Assembly: GCA_945631445.1 (NCBI GenBank)
Contig: CALZCR010000011.1
Span: 1 to 13,295 of the forward strand
Origin: an uncultured Corynebacterium sp.
GTDB taxonomy: Bacteria; Actinomycetota; Actinomycetes; Mycobacteriales; Mycobacteriaceae
Direction: 5' to 3'
DNA length: 13,295 nucleotides
Translations under genes and position numbers: made by a program
The notes under the pieces: model-generated
Told to the model about the DNA's origin: nothing
Databases searched by the model: none
Seen by the model: only the letters and a program-made list of their open reading frames with translations
Shown: positions 6,611 through 12,805 of the stretch, piece by piece
Position numbering within the stretch: the first letter of the stretch is position 1
How the letters are laid out: each line of letters starts with the position of its first letter

Positions 6611-7266
6611 CGCGAGACCTTGATGTCGTGCAGGCAGGATTCCGCCAGCGCGACGACGTCCCCGCCGACTTCCACGGTGAGGATGCCGGCGGCCGCCGGG
6701 GCGGTGACGGAGACCTTCGTGCCGGGCCCGACGCCGCGCTCCGCGAGGTAACGCAGTAATTCCGGGTCGTCGTCGTTGACGCGCTCGACGGTGACGGCGC
6801 CGGAAGAGACGTCGGCGAGCGCCAGGTTGGAGACCTCCTCGACGCTGCCGTCGGGGCGGGGAATGGGGTCGCCGTGCGGGTCGCGGGCGGGGCGTCCCAG
6901 GCGGGCGTCGATGCGGGCGATGAAGCGGTCGCTGACGGCGTGCTCGAGTTGCTCCGCCTCGTCGTGCACTTCGTCCCAGGCGTAGTCGAGTTCGGTGACC
7001 AGGAAAGTCTCCACCAGCCGGTGGCGCCGCACCATCTGGCCCGCCAACGTGTGTCCCTGGCCGGTCAACCGGACGCCCGCGTAGGGCTCGTGGCTGACCA
7101 GCCCGTCGGCGGCCAGCCGCTTGATCGCCTCGGAGGCGGTGGAGTTTTTCTGGCCGGTGCGTCGCGCGATCTCTCCGAGCGGGGCCGGCTCCTGGGAGTG
7201 CTCCGCCCACCCCCACAGGGCCTTGAGGTAATCCTGCGTCCGGGCGGAGAGGTCATCAACATGCAT
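6607..7266 (-). CDS. mntR: Manganese-type DtxR-family metalloregulator (MntR-like)
   Basis: 219-residue DNA-binding repressor with the DtxR layout: winged helix (about 8-72; recognition helix near NSTASEAIKRLAADG), dimerisation/metal domain (about 75-145) and a C-terminal SH3-like (FeoA) domain (about 150-219). Aligning by eye with DtxR and B. subtilis MntR, the primary metal site reads Asp12 (MntR Asp8; Met10 in DtxR), Glu105 (MntR Glu99; Cys102 in DtxR), Glu108 and His109, with ancillary His82, Glu86 and His101. Asp and Glu in place of Met and Cys is the Mn-sensing signature. First gene of a four-gene run. The ATG at 7266 follows a TAATAT box by 6 bases, so its mRNA is probably leaderless. 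Divergent from the metal importer it presumably controls, with two operator-like repeats in the shared region. Zn or Fe response cannot be fully excluded. Confidence 0.9.
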   Translation of the reverse strand: MHVDDLSARTQDYLKALWGWAEHSQEPAPLGEIARRTGQKNSTASEAIKRLAADGLVSHEPYAGVRLTGQGHTLAGQMVRRHRLVETFLVTELDYAWDEVHDEAEQLEHAVSDRFIARIDARLGRPARDPHGDPIPRPDGSVEEVSNLALADVSSGAVTVERVNDDDPELLRYLAERGVGPGTKVSVTAPAAAGILTVEVGGDVVALAESCLHDIKVSR

Positions 7267-7272
7267 GCCCCC

Positions 7273-7278
7273 ATATTA
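7273..7278 (-). promoter_or_regulatory. mntR -10 box (leaderless)
   Basis: TAATAT on the minus strand (7278 down to 7273) is followed by GGGGGC and the mntR ATG at 7266. The spacing places the transcription start at about the first base of the ATG. The -35 region would run into the first MntR-like repeat from one side, consistent with autorepression. Confidence 0.6.
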
Positions 7279-7302
7279 GCCCACCGAGATTGCGAAAATT
7301 TA

Positions 7303-7320
7303 TGTTCAATGCTTTGATTC
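7303..7320. promoter_or_regulatory. MntR-like operator, copy 1
   Basis: TGTTCAATGCTTTGATTC is an imperfect palindrome with arms around a GC centre. It matches 14 of 18 bases of the MntR motif of C. glutamicum as I remember it (TGTTCAATGCGTTGAACA), including an unbroken run of ten. It lies in the AT-rich gap between the divergent mntR and mntA genes. Confidence 0.7.
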
Positions 7321-7325
7321 TTAAA

Positions 7326-7343
7326 AGTTCAATCCATTGAAAA
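7326..7343. promoter_or_regulatory. MntR-like operator, copy 2
   Basis: AGTTCAATCCATTGAAAA contains the perfect inverted repeat TTCAAT-CC-ATTGAA and matches 14 of 18 bases of the same remembered motif. Its start is 23 bases from copy 1, about two helical turns, so two dimers could bind the same face. It lies 21 bases before the mntA start, on or just after the likely mntA promoter. Confidence 0.7.
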
Positions 7344-7363
7344 CTACGGACAGGAAGCCAGCC

Positions 7364-8275
7364 ATGGCCCGATTCTCCCGCCCCGTCGCACTGCTCGCCC
7401 TCGCGGCGGTGATCCCACTCGTCGGTTGCGCCGCCGAGGACCCGGACGACCCTGGCACGACGACCGTGTACGCCACCACCGGCTACCTCGCCGACGCCGT
7501 CGCCAACATCGCCCCCGACGTGGACGTCACCGCCATGGTCGGTCCAGGCGGGGACCCGCACACCCATCAGCCCTCCACCCAGGACGTCCAGCGCCTACGC
7601 TCCGCGGACCTGGTCTTCTGGAACGGCCTCGGCCTGGAGGCGCAGATGGAAGACCAGCTCGCCTCGCTGGGCGGCGCCCAGTTGGCCGTCGGCGACGAGC
7701 TGCCCGCCGAGCTCCTGCTGCCCTGGGAAGACGGCATGTATGACCCGCACGTGTGGAACTCCCCGGAGGCGTGGCGGCTGGTGGTCGACGCCATCGCCGA
7801 CCGGCTCGCCGCCCACGACCCCGGCCAGGCGGAGACCTACCGGACCAACGCCAAGGACTACCGCGCCCAGATCGACGAGACCGCCGCAGCCGCCGAAGAG
7901 GCACTCGCCGCCGTCCCCGAGCCACGCATCCTGATCACCGGCCACGACGCCTTCAACTACTTCGGCGACGCCTACGACCTGGAGGTCCGCGCCACCGACT
8001 TCATCTCCACGCAGGCCTCGCTCTCGCCCACCGAAATGAGCCAATTGGCGGACTACATCGTCGACAACGAGGTCTCCGTCATCTTCCAAGACAATCAAGC
8101 CAACCCGCAGGCGATCACCGCGCTGCGCGAGGCCGTGGAATCGCGCGGCTGGAGCGTGACCGTGTCCACCGAGGAACTCTTCGCCGACACGCTCGGCCCC
8201 ACGCCGCCCCTGGACACCTATCTGGGCGTGCTCGAGCACAACGCCGGCGTCGTCGCCGCAGAACTGGAGAAATGA
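7364..8275 (+). CDS. mntA: Metal ABC transporter substrate-binding lipoprotein (MntA/TroA-like)
   Basis: 303-residue cluster-9 (ZnuA/TroA/PsaA) binding protein that captures Mn2+ or Zn2+ outside the membrane. Signal peptide at 1-21 with lipobox LVGC; Cys22 would be lipidated. Predicted metal ligands: His66 (GGDPHTH), His129 (YDPHVW), His194 (TGHDAF) and Asp275 (LFADTLG), plus the long central helix at about 135-185. A His at the third position resembles TroA/ZnuA; the classic Mn proteins PsaA/MntC have Glu there. There is no His-rich loop of the kind common in ZnuA. ATG at 7364 is chosen over the TTG at 7337 because AGGAAG sits 6 bases before it and the signal peptide then has a normal length. 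The stop overlaps the ATPase start as ATGA. First gene of a four-gene operon divergent from mntR. The symbol follows C. diphtheriae mntABCD; metal specificity is unproven. Confidence 0.9.
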   Translation: MARFSRPVALLALAAVIPLVGCAAEDPDDPGTTTVYATTGYLADAVANIAPDVDVTAMVGPGGDPHTHQPSTQDVQRLRSADLVFWNGLGLEAQMEDQLASLGGAQLAVGDELPAELLLPWEDGMYDPHVWNSPEAWRLVVDAIADRLAAHDPGQAETYRTNAKDYRAQIDETAAAAEEALAAVPEPRILITGHDAFNYFGDAYDLEVRATDFISTQASLSPTEMSQLADYIVDNEVSVIFQDNQANPQAITALREAVESRGWSVTVSTEELFADTLGPTPPLDTYLGVLEHNAGVVAAELEK

Positions 8276-9009
8276 CCGTGACGTCCCCCGCATCCACCGC
8301 GCCCGCCGCCGAGATCACCGGCTTGACCGTCGACTACCGGTCCCACCGCGCGCTTCACGACGTCTCGGCCACCGTCCCAGCCGGCCGGGTCACCGGAGTC
8401 ATCGGGCCCAACGGCTCCGGCAAATCCACGCTGCTGAAGGCGATGCTCGGCCTCGTCCCGGCCGGCGGGGAGACCACCTTCTTCGGCCTGCCCCTGTCGC
8501 GCGCCCGCAACCGCGTCGGCTACATGCCCCAGTCCGCGTCGGTGGACTGGGACTTCCCCGCCACCGTCCGCGACGTGGTCACCATGGGCACCTACGGCTC
8601 CCTGGGCTGGTTCCGCCGCCCCGGCCGCACCCAGCGCGCCACCGCCGACGCGGCCATGGCCCAGACCGGGGTCACCGACCTGGCCGACCGCCAAATCGGC
8701 GCCCTCTCCGGCGGCCAGCGACAGCGCGTCTTCCTCGCCCGCACCCTCGCCCAACAGCCCGACCTGTTGCTGATGGACGAGCCCTTCGCCGGCATCGACG
8801 CCGCGAGCGAATCCGCCATTCTCGACGCGTTAGCGCGGTTGCCGGACGCTTCCATCATGATCGTGCACCACAACCTCGCCACCGTGAGGAAACTGTGCGA
8901 CGACGTGATCATCCTCAAAGAAGGCCGCCTCGTCGCCGCCGGGCCCGTCGCGGAGGCCCTGACCGAAGAAACCCTCCAGGCCGCCTACGACATCCGGGTG
9001 CGTGCCTGA
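8272..9009 (+). CDS. mntB: Metal ABC transporter ATP-binding protein
   Basis: 245-residue ATPase that powers the metal importer on the inner face of the membrane. Seen: Walker A GPNGSGKST (45-53), Q-loop Gln87 (GYMPQ), the VDWDFPATVRDVV segment typical of the manganese/zinc class right after the Q-loop, signature LSGGQ (145-149), Walker B LLLMDE (165-170) and switch His200 (IVHHNL, where the usual TH-D is HH-N). The ATG at 8272 overlaps the mntA TGA by 4 bases; its own TGA overlaps the next ATG by one base, so the operon is tightly coupled. Complete and intact. Naming follows C. diphtheriae mntB. Confidence 0.93.
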   Translation: MTVTSPASTAPAAEITGLTVDYRSHRALHDVSATVPAGRVTGVIGPNGSGKSTLLKAMLGLVPAGGETTFFGLPLSRARNRVGYMPQSASVDWDFPATVRDVVTMGTYGSLGWFRRPGRTQRATADAAMAQTGVTDLADRQIGALSGGQRQRVFLARTLAQQPDLLLMDEPFAGIDAASESAILDALARLPDASIMIVHHNLATVRKLCDDVIILKEGRLVAAGPVAEALTEETLQAAYDIRVRA

Positions 9010-9872
9010 TGGAACTGCTGACCGACCACACCTACGCCATGACCCTGTACGGCGCGACGGTCATCGGCGTCGTCGCCGGCGCCCTGGGCACCTTCGCCTA
9101 CCTACGTAAGCAGTCGATGATTTCGGACGTGATTTCGCACTCCGCCCTTCCCGGCGTGCTCGTCGCCTTCCTCCTGCTCACCGCCTCAGGCCACAGCGGC
9201 CGGAACCTGCTGGGGTTGATGATCGGCGCCGTGGCGGCGGGCACGGCGGCCGTGTACGTGACCAACCTGATCCCGCGGATCTCCCGGGTCCGCCTCGACG
9301 CCGCCATGGCCGTGACGCTCTCCAGCTTTTTCGGCCTCGGCATGCTGCTTATGCAGTACATCTCCCACAACCCGATCCCCGACAAAGGCGGCGTCCAGGA
9401 CTACCTCTTCGGCAACGCCTCCTCCATCACGCGGGCGGACCTGTTGGTCTCCGTCGTCGTCGGGGCGATCACGCTGGCGGTGGTGGCGCTGTTTTTCAAG
9501 GAGTTCACGCTGCAGTCCTTCGACCGCCGGCAGGCCCATGTCATGGGGTTCAACAACACGCTCATCGACGCGCTGATGTTCGGTGCCATCGCCGTCGCCA
9601 CGGTCATCGGCCTCAAGTCCGTCGGCCTCGTGCTCATGGTCGCCTTCCTCGTCACCCCGCCGGCGATCGCGCGCCAATGGACCACCACGGCGGCGTCGAT
9701 GACGGTGGTCTCCGGGCTGGTCGGCGGAGCGGCCTCGGCGATCGGCACCTGGCTCTCGATCGCCTACGGCCCCATGCCGACGGGACCGGTCATCGTCGTC
9801 ACGCTCTTTGTGCTGCTGCTGGCCTCCCTCGCCCTGTCCCCCCGGCGTCGACACGCGATGGCGGAGGCGTAG
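9009..9872 (+). CDS. mntC: Metal ABC transporter permease 1 (ABC-3 family)
   Basis: 287-residue integral membrane permease with about eight hydrophobic helices. The ABC-3 family marks are seen: SDVISHSALPGV at 39-50, the DAAMAVTLSSFFGLGMLL helix, and GLKSVGLVLMVAFLVTPPAIA near residues 213-235. Start at ATG 9009, overlapping the ATPase stop by one base (TGATG). The hydrophilic end SPRRRHAMAEA is probably cytoplasmic. It presumably pairs with the next permease to form a heterodimeric channel. Confidence 0.92.
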   Translation: MELLTDHTYAMTLYGATVIGVVAGALGTFAYLRKQSMISDVISHSALPGVLVAFLLLTASGHSGRNLLGLMIGAVAAGTAAVYVTNLIPRISRVRLDAAMAVTLSSFFGLGMLLMQYISHNPIPDKGGVQDYLFGNASSITRADLLVSVVVGAITLAVVALFFKEFTLQSFDRRQAHVMGFNNTLIDALMFGAIAVATVIGLKSVGLVLMVAFLVTPPAIARQWTTTAASMTVVSGLVGGAASAIGTWLSIAYGPMPTGPVIVVTLFVLLLASLALSPRRRHAMAEA

Positions 9873-10739
9873 ATGTTCATCCTGGGAACCCTGCTCTTGG
9901 CCGTAGTCACCGCCCTGGCCTGCGCCCTGCCCGGCGTCTTCGTGGTGCTGCGCAAGAAGTCCATGGTCGTCGACGGCATCGGCCACGCCGTCTTTCCCGG
10001 CATCGTCGTCGGTTACCTGCTCACCCGCGACCTGAACTCCCCGCTGCTGGTCCTCGGCGCCGCGCTGGCCGGCCTGCTGGTCGTCCTCGGCGCCGATTGG
10101 TTGTCCAAGACCCGCATGATCGCGGGCGACGCCCCGCTGGGGTTGATTTTCCCGGCGCTGTTCGCCGTCGGCGTCATCCTCGTCTCCAGTCGGCTGACCG
10201 ACCTGCACCTGGACACCCACGTGGTGCTGGTCGGAGACCTGAACCTGGCGTCCTTCGACCGGTTAGTCGTCGGCGGGGTCGACCTCGGTCCCTCCTACCT
10301 CTACGTGATGCTCTCAGTGCTGGCCCTCAACGCCGTTTTCCTCGTCGCGTTCTACCCGCAACTGCAGGCCGCCACCTTCGACCCGGGGTTCGCCCGCCTG
10401 CTGGGGATGCGCACCGGCGTGCTGGACACGGCCTTCATGTTCCTCGTCTCGGTCACCGTCACCGCCGCGTTTCATGCGGCCGGAGCCCTGCTGATCATCG
10501 CCCTGGTGGTCACCCCGGCCGCCACCGCGCAGATCTTCGCGGTTCGCATGGGCCAGTTGATCGCCTGGACGCTGGCCTTCGCCGGGCTCGGCGCCGGGTT
10601 CGGCTTCGGACTCGCCTACACCCTCGACGCCTCCACCTCCGCGGGCATGGCCGTGTTCTACGGCCTGCAGTTCGCGGCGACGCTCATCGTCCACCGGATG
10701 GCGGGCAGCCGCGGGCGGACTGCGGTTCCGGCGCGGTGA
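9873..10739 (+). CDS. mntD: Metal ABC transporter permease 2 (ABC-3 family)
   Basis: 288 residues, second ABC-3 permease, related to but clearly diverged from the first: VDGIGHAVFPGIVVG at 34-48 replaces SHSALPGV, followed by hydrophobic helices, and HAAGALLIIALVVTPAATA in the C-terminal third is the family mark. The ATG directly abuts the TAG of the first permease with no gap, so coupling is likely. Carrying two different permeases is typical of the MntABCD/TroABCD/SitABCD group rather than ZnuABC, which has one. Last gene of the importer operon; no terminator is visible before the next gene, whose own -10 box begins 6 bases after this stop. Confidence 0.92.
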   Translation: MFILGTLLLAVVTALACALPGVFVVLRKKSMVVDGIGHAVFPGIVVGYLLTRDLNSPLLVLGAALAGLLVVLGADWLSKTRMIAGDAPLGLIFPALFAVGVILVSSRLTDLHLDTHVVLVGDLNLASFDRLVVGGVDLGPSYLYVMLSVLALNAVFLVAFYPQLQAATFDPGFARLLGMRTGVLDTAFMFLVSVTVTAAFHAAGALLIIALVVTPAATAQIFAVRMGQLIAWTLAFAGLGAGFGFGLAYTLDASTSAGMAVFYGLQFAATLIVHRMAGSRGRTAVPAR

Positions 10740-10744
10740 CGGCC

Positions 10745-10750
10745 TAGGCT
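10745..10750 (+). promoter_or_regulatory. -10 box of the 68-residue membrane protein (leaderless)
   Basis: TAGGCT fits TAnnnT and is followed by AAACCCC and the ATG at 10758, with no ribosome binding site in the gap. This suggests a separate leaderless transcript rather than simple read-through from mntD. Confidence 0.55.
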
Positions 10751-10757
10751 AAACCCC

Positions 10758-10964
10758 ATGACCGGCCTCGAATACTTCCGCGAAAAGCTGCCCACCGCCG
10801 CCACCGTGGCGGTGATCATCGCGTTCCTGTCCACCCTGCTCACCCGCGAGTCCCCCTTCGGGTTGGGCGACATCATCTTCTTCGGCGGGGTGTGGCTGGC
10901 CGGCACGATCTTCGCGGCCGTGATCCTCATCGTCATCGAGGTCATCCGGGACCGGTGGCTGTAG
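10758..10964 (+). CDS. Small two-helix membrane protein, unknown function
   Basis: 68 residues, MTGLEYFREKLPTAATVAVI at the start. Two hydrophobic segments, about 14-28 and 38-61, joined by the short loop TRESPFGLGD, and a charged end EVIRDRWL. It resembles many small uncharacterised actinobacterial membrane proteins; I do not recognise a named family. Coding is supported by hydrophobicity, a good -10 box with leaderless spacing and the tight fit between mntD and the next promoter. It could be an accessory of a neighbouring transporter, but nothing in the sequence shows that. Confidence 0.75.
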   Translation: MTGLEYFREKLPTAATVAVIIAFLSTLLTRESPFGLGDIIFFGGVWLAGTIFAAVILIVIEVIRDRWL

Positions 10965-10972
10965 AAACCTGC

Positions 10973-10978
10973 TATCTT
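10973..10978 (+). promoter_or_regulatory. Possible -10 box of the betaine-type binding protein gene
   Basis: TATCTT fits TAnnnT. Transcription would start near 10985, leaving a leader of about 40 bases that carries the strong ribosome site AGGAGGG at 11009-11015, 9 bases before the ATG at 11025. Confidence 0.45.
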
Positions 10979-11024
10979 CGGCCGTGACACACCCCGCACC
11001 GCCGACACAGGAGGGCACGCCCCC

Positions 11025-11837
11025 ATGTCCGAGTCCACCGAGCCGATCATCCTCGGCCGCATCGACGAATCCTTCCACCAGGTAGCCGCCGCCGTCGTGG
11101 AAGAGGTGCTCCTGCGGTTGGGTCACGACGTGGAAGTGCACGAGGGCCCGCACCCGGAGATGTACCCGAAGATCGCCTCGGGGGAGCACCACCTCTTCGC
11201 GGACGCCTGGCTGCCGGGCGGGCACGCCGTGTACTGGGAGCAGATCAAGGACAGCGTCGTCGAAGTCGCCGAGCTCTACGACGGCGGCCGGTTCTTCTGG
11301 GCGGTGCCCGGTTACGTCCCCGAGGACGTCGCCGCGAGCCTGGAGGATCTGGCCCGGCCCGAGGTCGCCGAGCGATTCATCACCCGCACCGTGCAGGGCA
11401 CCGGCTCCTACGCCGGCCTGACGATGATGGGCAATGACCTGCTGCAGACCTACGGCCTGGATGAGCTCGGCTGGGAGCAGCCGTCCGGGGACATCCACCA
11501 GGTCATCGATACCGTCAACCGTCGCTACGCCGCGGGCGACTGGTTCGTCACCCCGCTGTGGCAGCCGATGTTCCTCAACGAGGTCCACGACTTGCGCCCG
11601 CTGGCGGATCCGCGCGGCGCTTTCCCCGCCCCGGACCGCGCGTCCCTGCTGGCCCACGGCGCGGCCTGGGAGCGGTTGCCGGAACGCACCAAGGAGGTGC
11701 TCGGGCGCATCAACTACTCGGTGGACGACGTCAACCAGATGGACCTGTCCATGAACGTCGACGGGATGGACGTGCTGCCGGCGGTGCGGGCGTGGGCTGA
11801 GAGAAACCCGGAAAAGATCGACGCCTGGCTGAAGTAA
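11025..11837 (+). CDS. Glycine betaine/OpuAC-type substrate-binding protein without signal peptide
   Basis: 270-residue protein of the OpuAC/ProX ligand-binding fold (two-lobe periplasmic binding protein II). Family-like features: the N-terminal beta strand IILGRIDESFHQVAAAVVEEVLLRLGHDVEV, FADAWLPGGHAVYWEQ near 64-79, GSYAGLTMMG near 127-136, and DWFVTPLWQPMFLNEVHDLRPLADP near 172-196, followed by the helical C-terminus with MNVDGMDVLPAVRAW. Relatives bind betaine, choline, carnitine or proline betaine through aromatic residues. Odd: the protein begins directly with the mature fold, has no signal peptide or lipobox, and the in-frame codons back to the TAG at 10962 contain no usual start codon that could add one. 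No permease or ATPase of its family is adjacent. Start supported by AGGAGGG at 11009-11015. It may be cytosolic or exported by another route; the ligand is unknown. Confidence 0.82.
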   Translation: MSESTEPIILGRIDESFHQVAAAVVEEVLLRLGHDVEVHEGPHPEMYPKIASGEHHLFADAWLPGGHAVYWEQIKDSVVEVAELYDGGRFFWAVPGYVPEDVAASLEDLARPEVAERFITRTVQGTGSYAGLTMMGNDLLQTYGLDELGWEQPSGDIHQVIDTVNRRYAAGDWFVTPLWQPMFLNEVHDLRPLADPRGAFPAPDRASLLAHGAAWERLPERTKEVLGRINYSVDDVNQMDLSMNVDGMDVLPAVRAWAERNPEKIDAWLK

Positions 11838-11847
11838 CGGCCGCAAC

Positions 11848-11853
11848 TAGACT
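11848..11853 (+). promoter_or_regulatory. metQ -10 box
   Basis: TAGACT fits TAnAnT. It is followed by 7 bases and an ATG at 11861 that is in frame with metQ. The same bases begin TAGAC-TAAGCG-GTATG, which matches the McbR consensus in only 8 of 10 defined bases, with the mismatches in the right arm, so an operator here is doubtful. Confidence 0.55.
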
Positions 11854-11908
11854 AAGCGGTATGGTGGGTGCTACTTTTCCTTTACCGCAATTCCGAAAGG
11901 ACCCCGCC

Positions 11909-12805
11909 ATGAAGCTCACCCGTATTCTCGCCGGCTCCGCCGCCGCCCTGATCGCCGCCACCGGACTGGTCGCCTGCAACGATTCCGCCGAAGAAGACTC
12001 CGCCGCCGGCGCAGACACCTCCTTCGACGGCCCCATCCGCATCGGCACCACCGACGCCAACCTGCGCGAATGGGACGTCTTCCAGGACCTGGCCGAAGAA
12101 GAAGGCATCGACGTCGAAATCGTCACCTTCGCCGACTACAACACTCCGAACGACGCCCTCGCCCAGGACCAGCTGGACGTGAACAAGTTCCAGCACCTGC
12201 AGTTCCTCTCCAACTACAACGTCGGCGCCGGCCAGGACCTGCAGGCCATCTCCGCCACCGAGATCTACCCGTTGGCCCTGTTCTGGAAGGACCATGATTC
12301 GCTCGACAGCATCGAGGGCGAGCGCGTGGCCATCCCCAACGACGCCACTAACCAGGGCCGCGCCATCAACGTGCTGGTCCAGGCCGGCCTGGTGACCCTG
12401 CGCGAGGAAGGTCTGCTGGACCCGTCGCCCGCCGACATCGACACCGACGCCTCCGAGGTCGAGGTCACCCCGGTCGACGCCGCCCAAGCCACCCTGGCCT
12501 ACAACGAGGGCACCCCGGCCGTGATCAACAACTCCTTCCTGGAGCGCGCCGGCATCGACCCGAACAGCGCCATCTTCCAGGACGACCCCTCCACCGAGCA
12601 GGCCGAGCAGTACATCAACGTCTGGGTCACCACCCCGGAGCTGGCCGACAACGAGGAGCTCGCCGCACTCGCCGAGCTGTGGAAGGACCCGGCCGTCGAG
12701 GAAGCCGTCCTGGAGTCTTCCGGCGGCACCGCCGTGCCCGTCGACCTCAGTACCGAGGAGCTCGCCGACATTCAGCAGCGACTGGAAGAGCAGGCCGCAG
12801 AGTAG
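11909..12805 (+). CDS. metQ: Methionine ABC transporter binding lipoprotein MetQ
   Basis: 298-residue NlpA/MetQ-family lipoprotein that binds D- and L-methionine for the MetNI importer. Signal peptide at 1-22 with lipobox LVAC and lipidated Cys23; then the family pattern RIGTTDANLREWDVFQDLAEEE, FADYNTPNDALAQDQLDVNKFQHLQFL (the conserved N-x-FQH), YPLALFWK, IPNDATNQGRAINVL and NEGTPAVINNSFLERAG. ATG at 11909 is chosen because GAAAGGA lies 7 bases before it and the signal peptide is of normal length. An in-frame ATG at 11861 with leaderless promoter spacing could add MVGATFPLPQFRKDPA. The stop overlaps the metN GTG by one base. With metN and, presumably, metI outside the window it forms the uptake counterpart of the metYX biosynthetic genes at the other end of the window. 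Confidence 0.95.
   Translation: MKLTRILAGSAAALIAATGLVACNDSAEEDSAAGADTSFDGPIRIGTTDANLREWDVFQDLAEEEGIDVEIVTFADYNTPNDALAQDQLDVNKFQHLQFLSNYNVGAGQDLQAISATEIYPLALFWKDHDSLDSIEGERVAIPNDATNQGRAINVLVQAGLVTLREEGLLDPSPADIDTDASEVEVTPVDAAQATLAYNEGTPAVINNSFLERAGIDPNSAIFQDDPSTEQAEQYINVWVTTPELADNEELAALAELWKDPAVEEAVLESSGGTAVPVDLSTEELADIQQRLEEQAAE

Noticed and set aside
6161..7216. 351-residue version of the small PH-domain protein
   Set aside because: Everything before the ATG at 6610 is shadow of the mntR gene in another frame.
7337..7363. TTG at 7337 as the mntA start
   Set aside because: It falls inside the second operator-like repeat and adds charged residues before a signal peptide that is already normal from the ATG at 7364, which has a good ribosome site.
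9186..10220. 344-residue minus-strand open frame opposite the permease genes
   Set aside because: Gln/Asp/Arg-rich sequence expected from the antisense of GC-rich membrane-protein codons.
10984..11085. 33-codon GTG frame starting 5 bases after the TATCTT box, overlapping the betaine-type binding protein start
   Set aside because: It could be a leaderless upstream frame, but it is Pro/Thr-rich, has no recognisable product, and the spacing is shorter than at the other leaderless starts.
11848..11863. McbR operator upstream of metQ
   Set aside because: TAGAC-N6-GTATG has two mismatches in the right arm, and the left arm is fully explained by the -10 box TAGACT.
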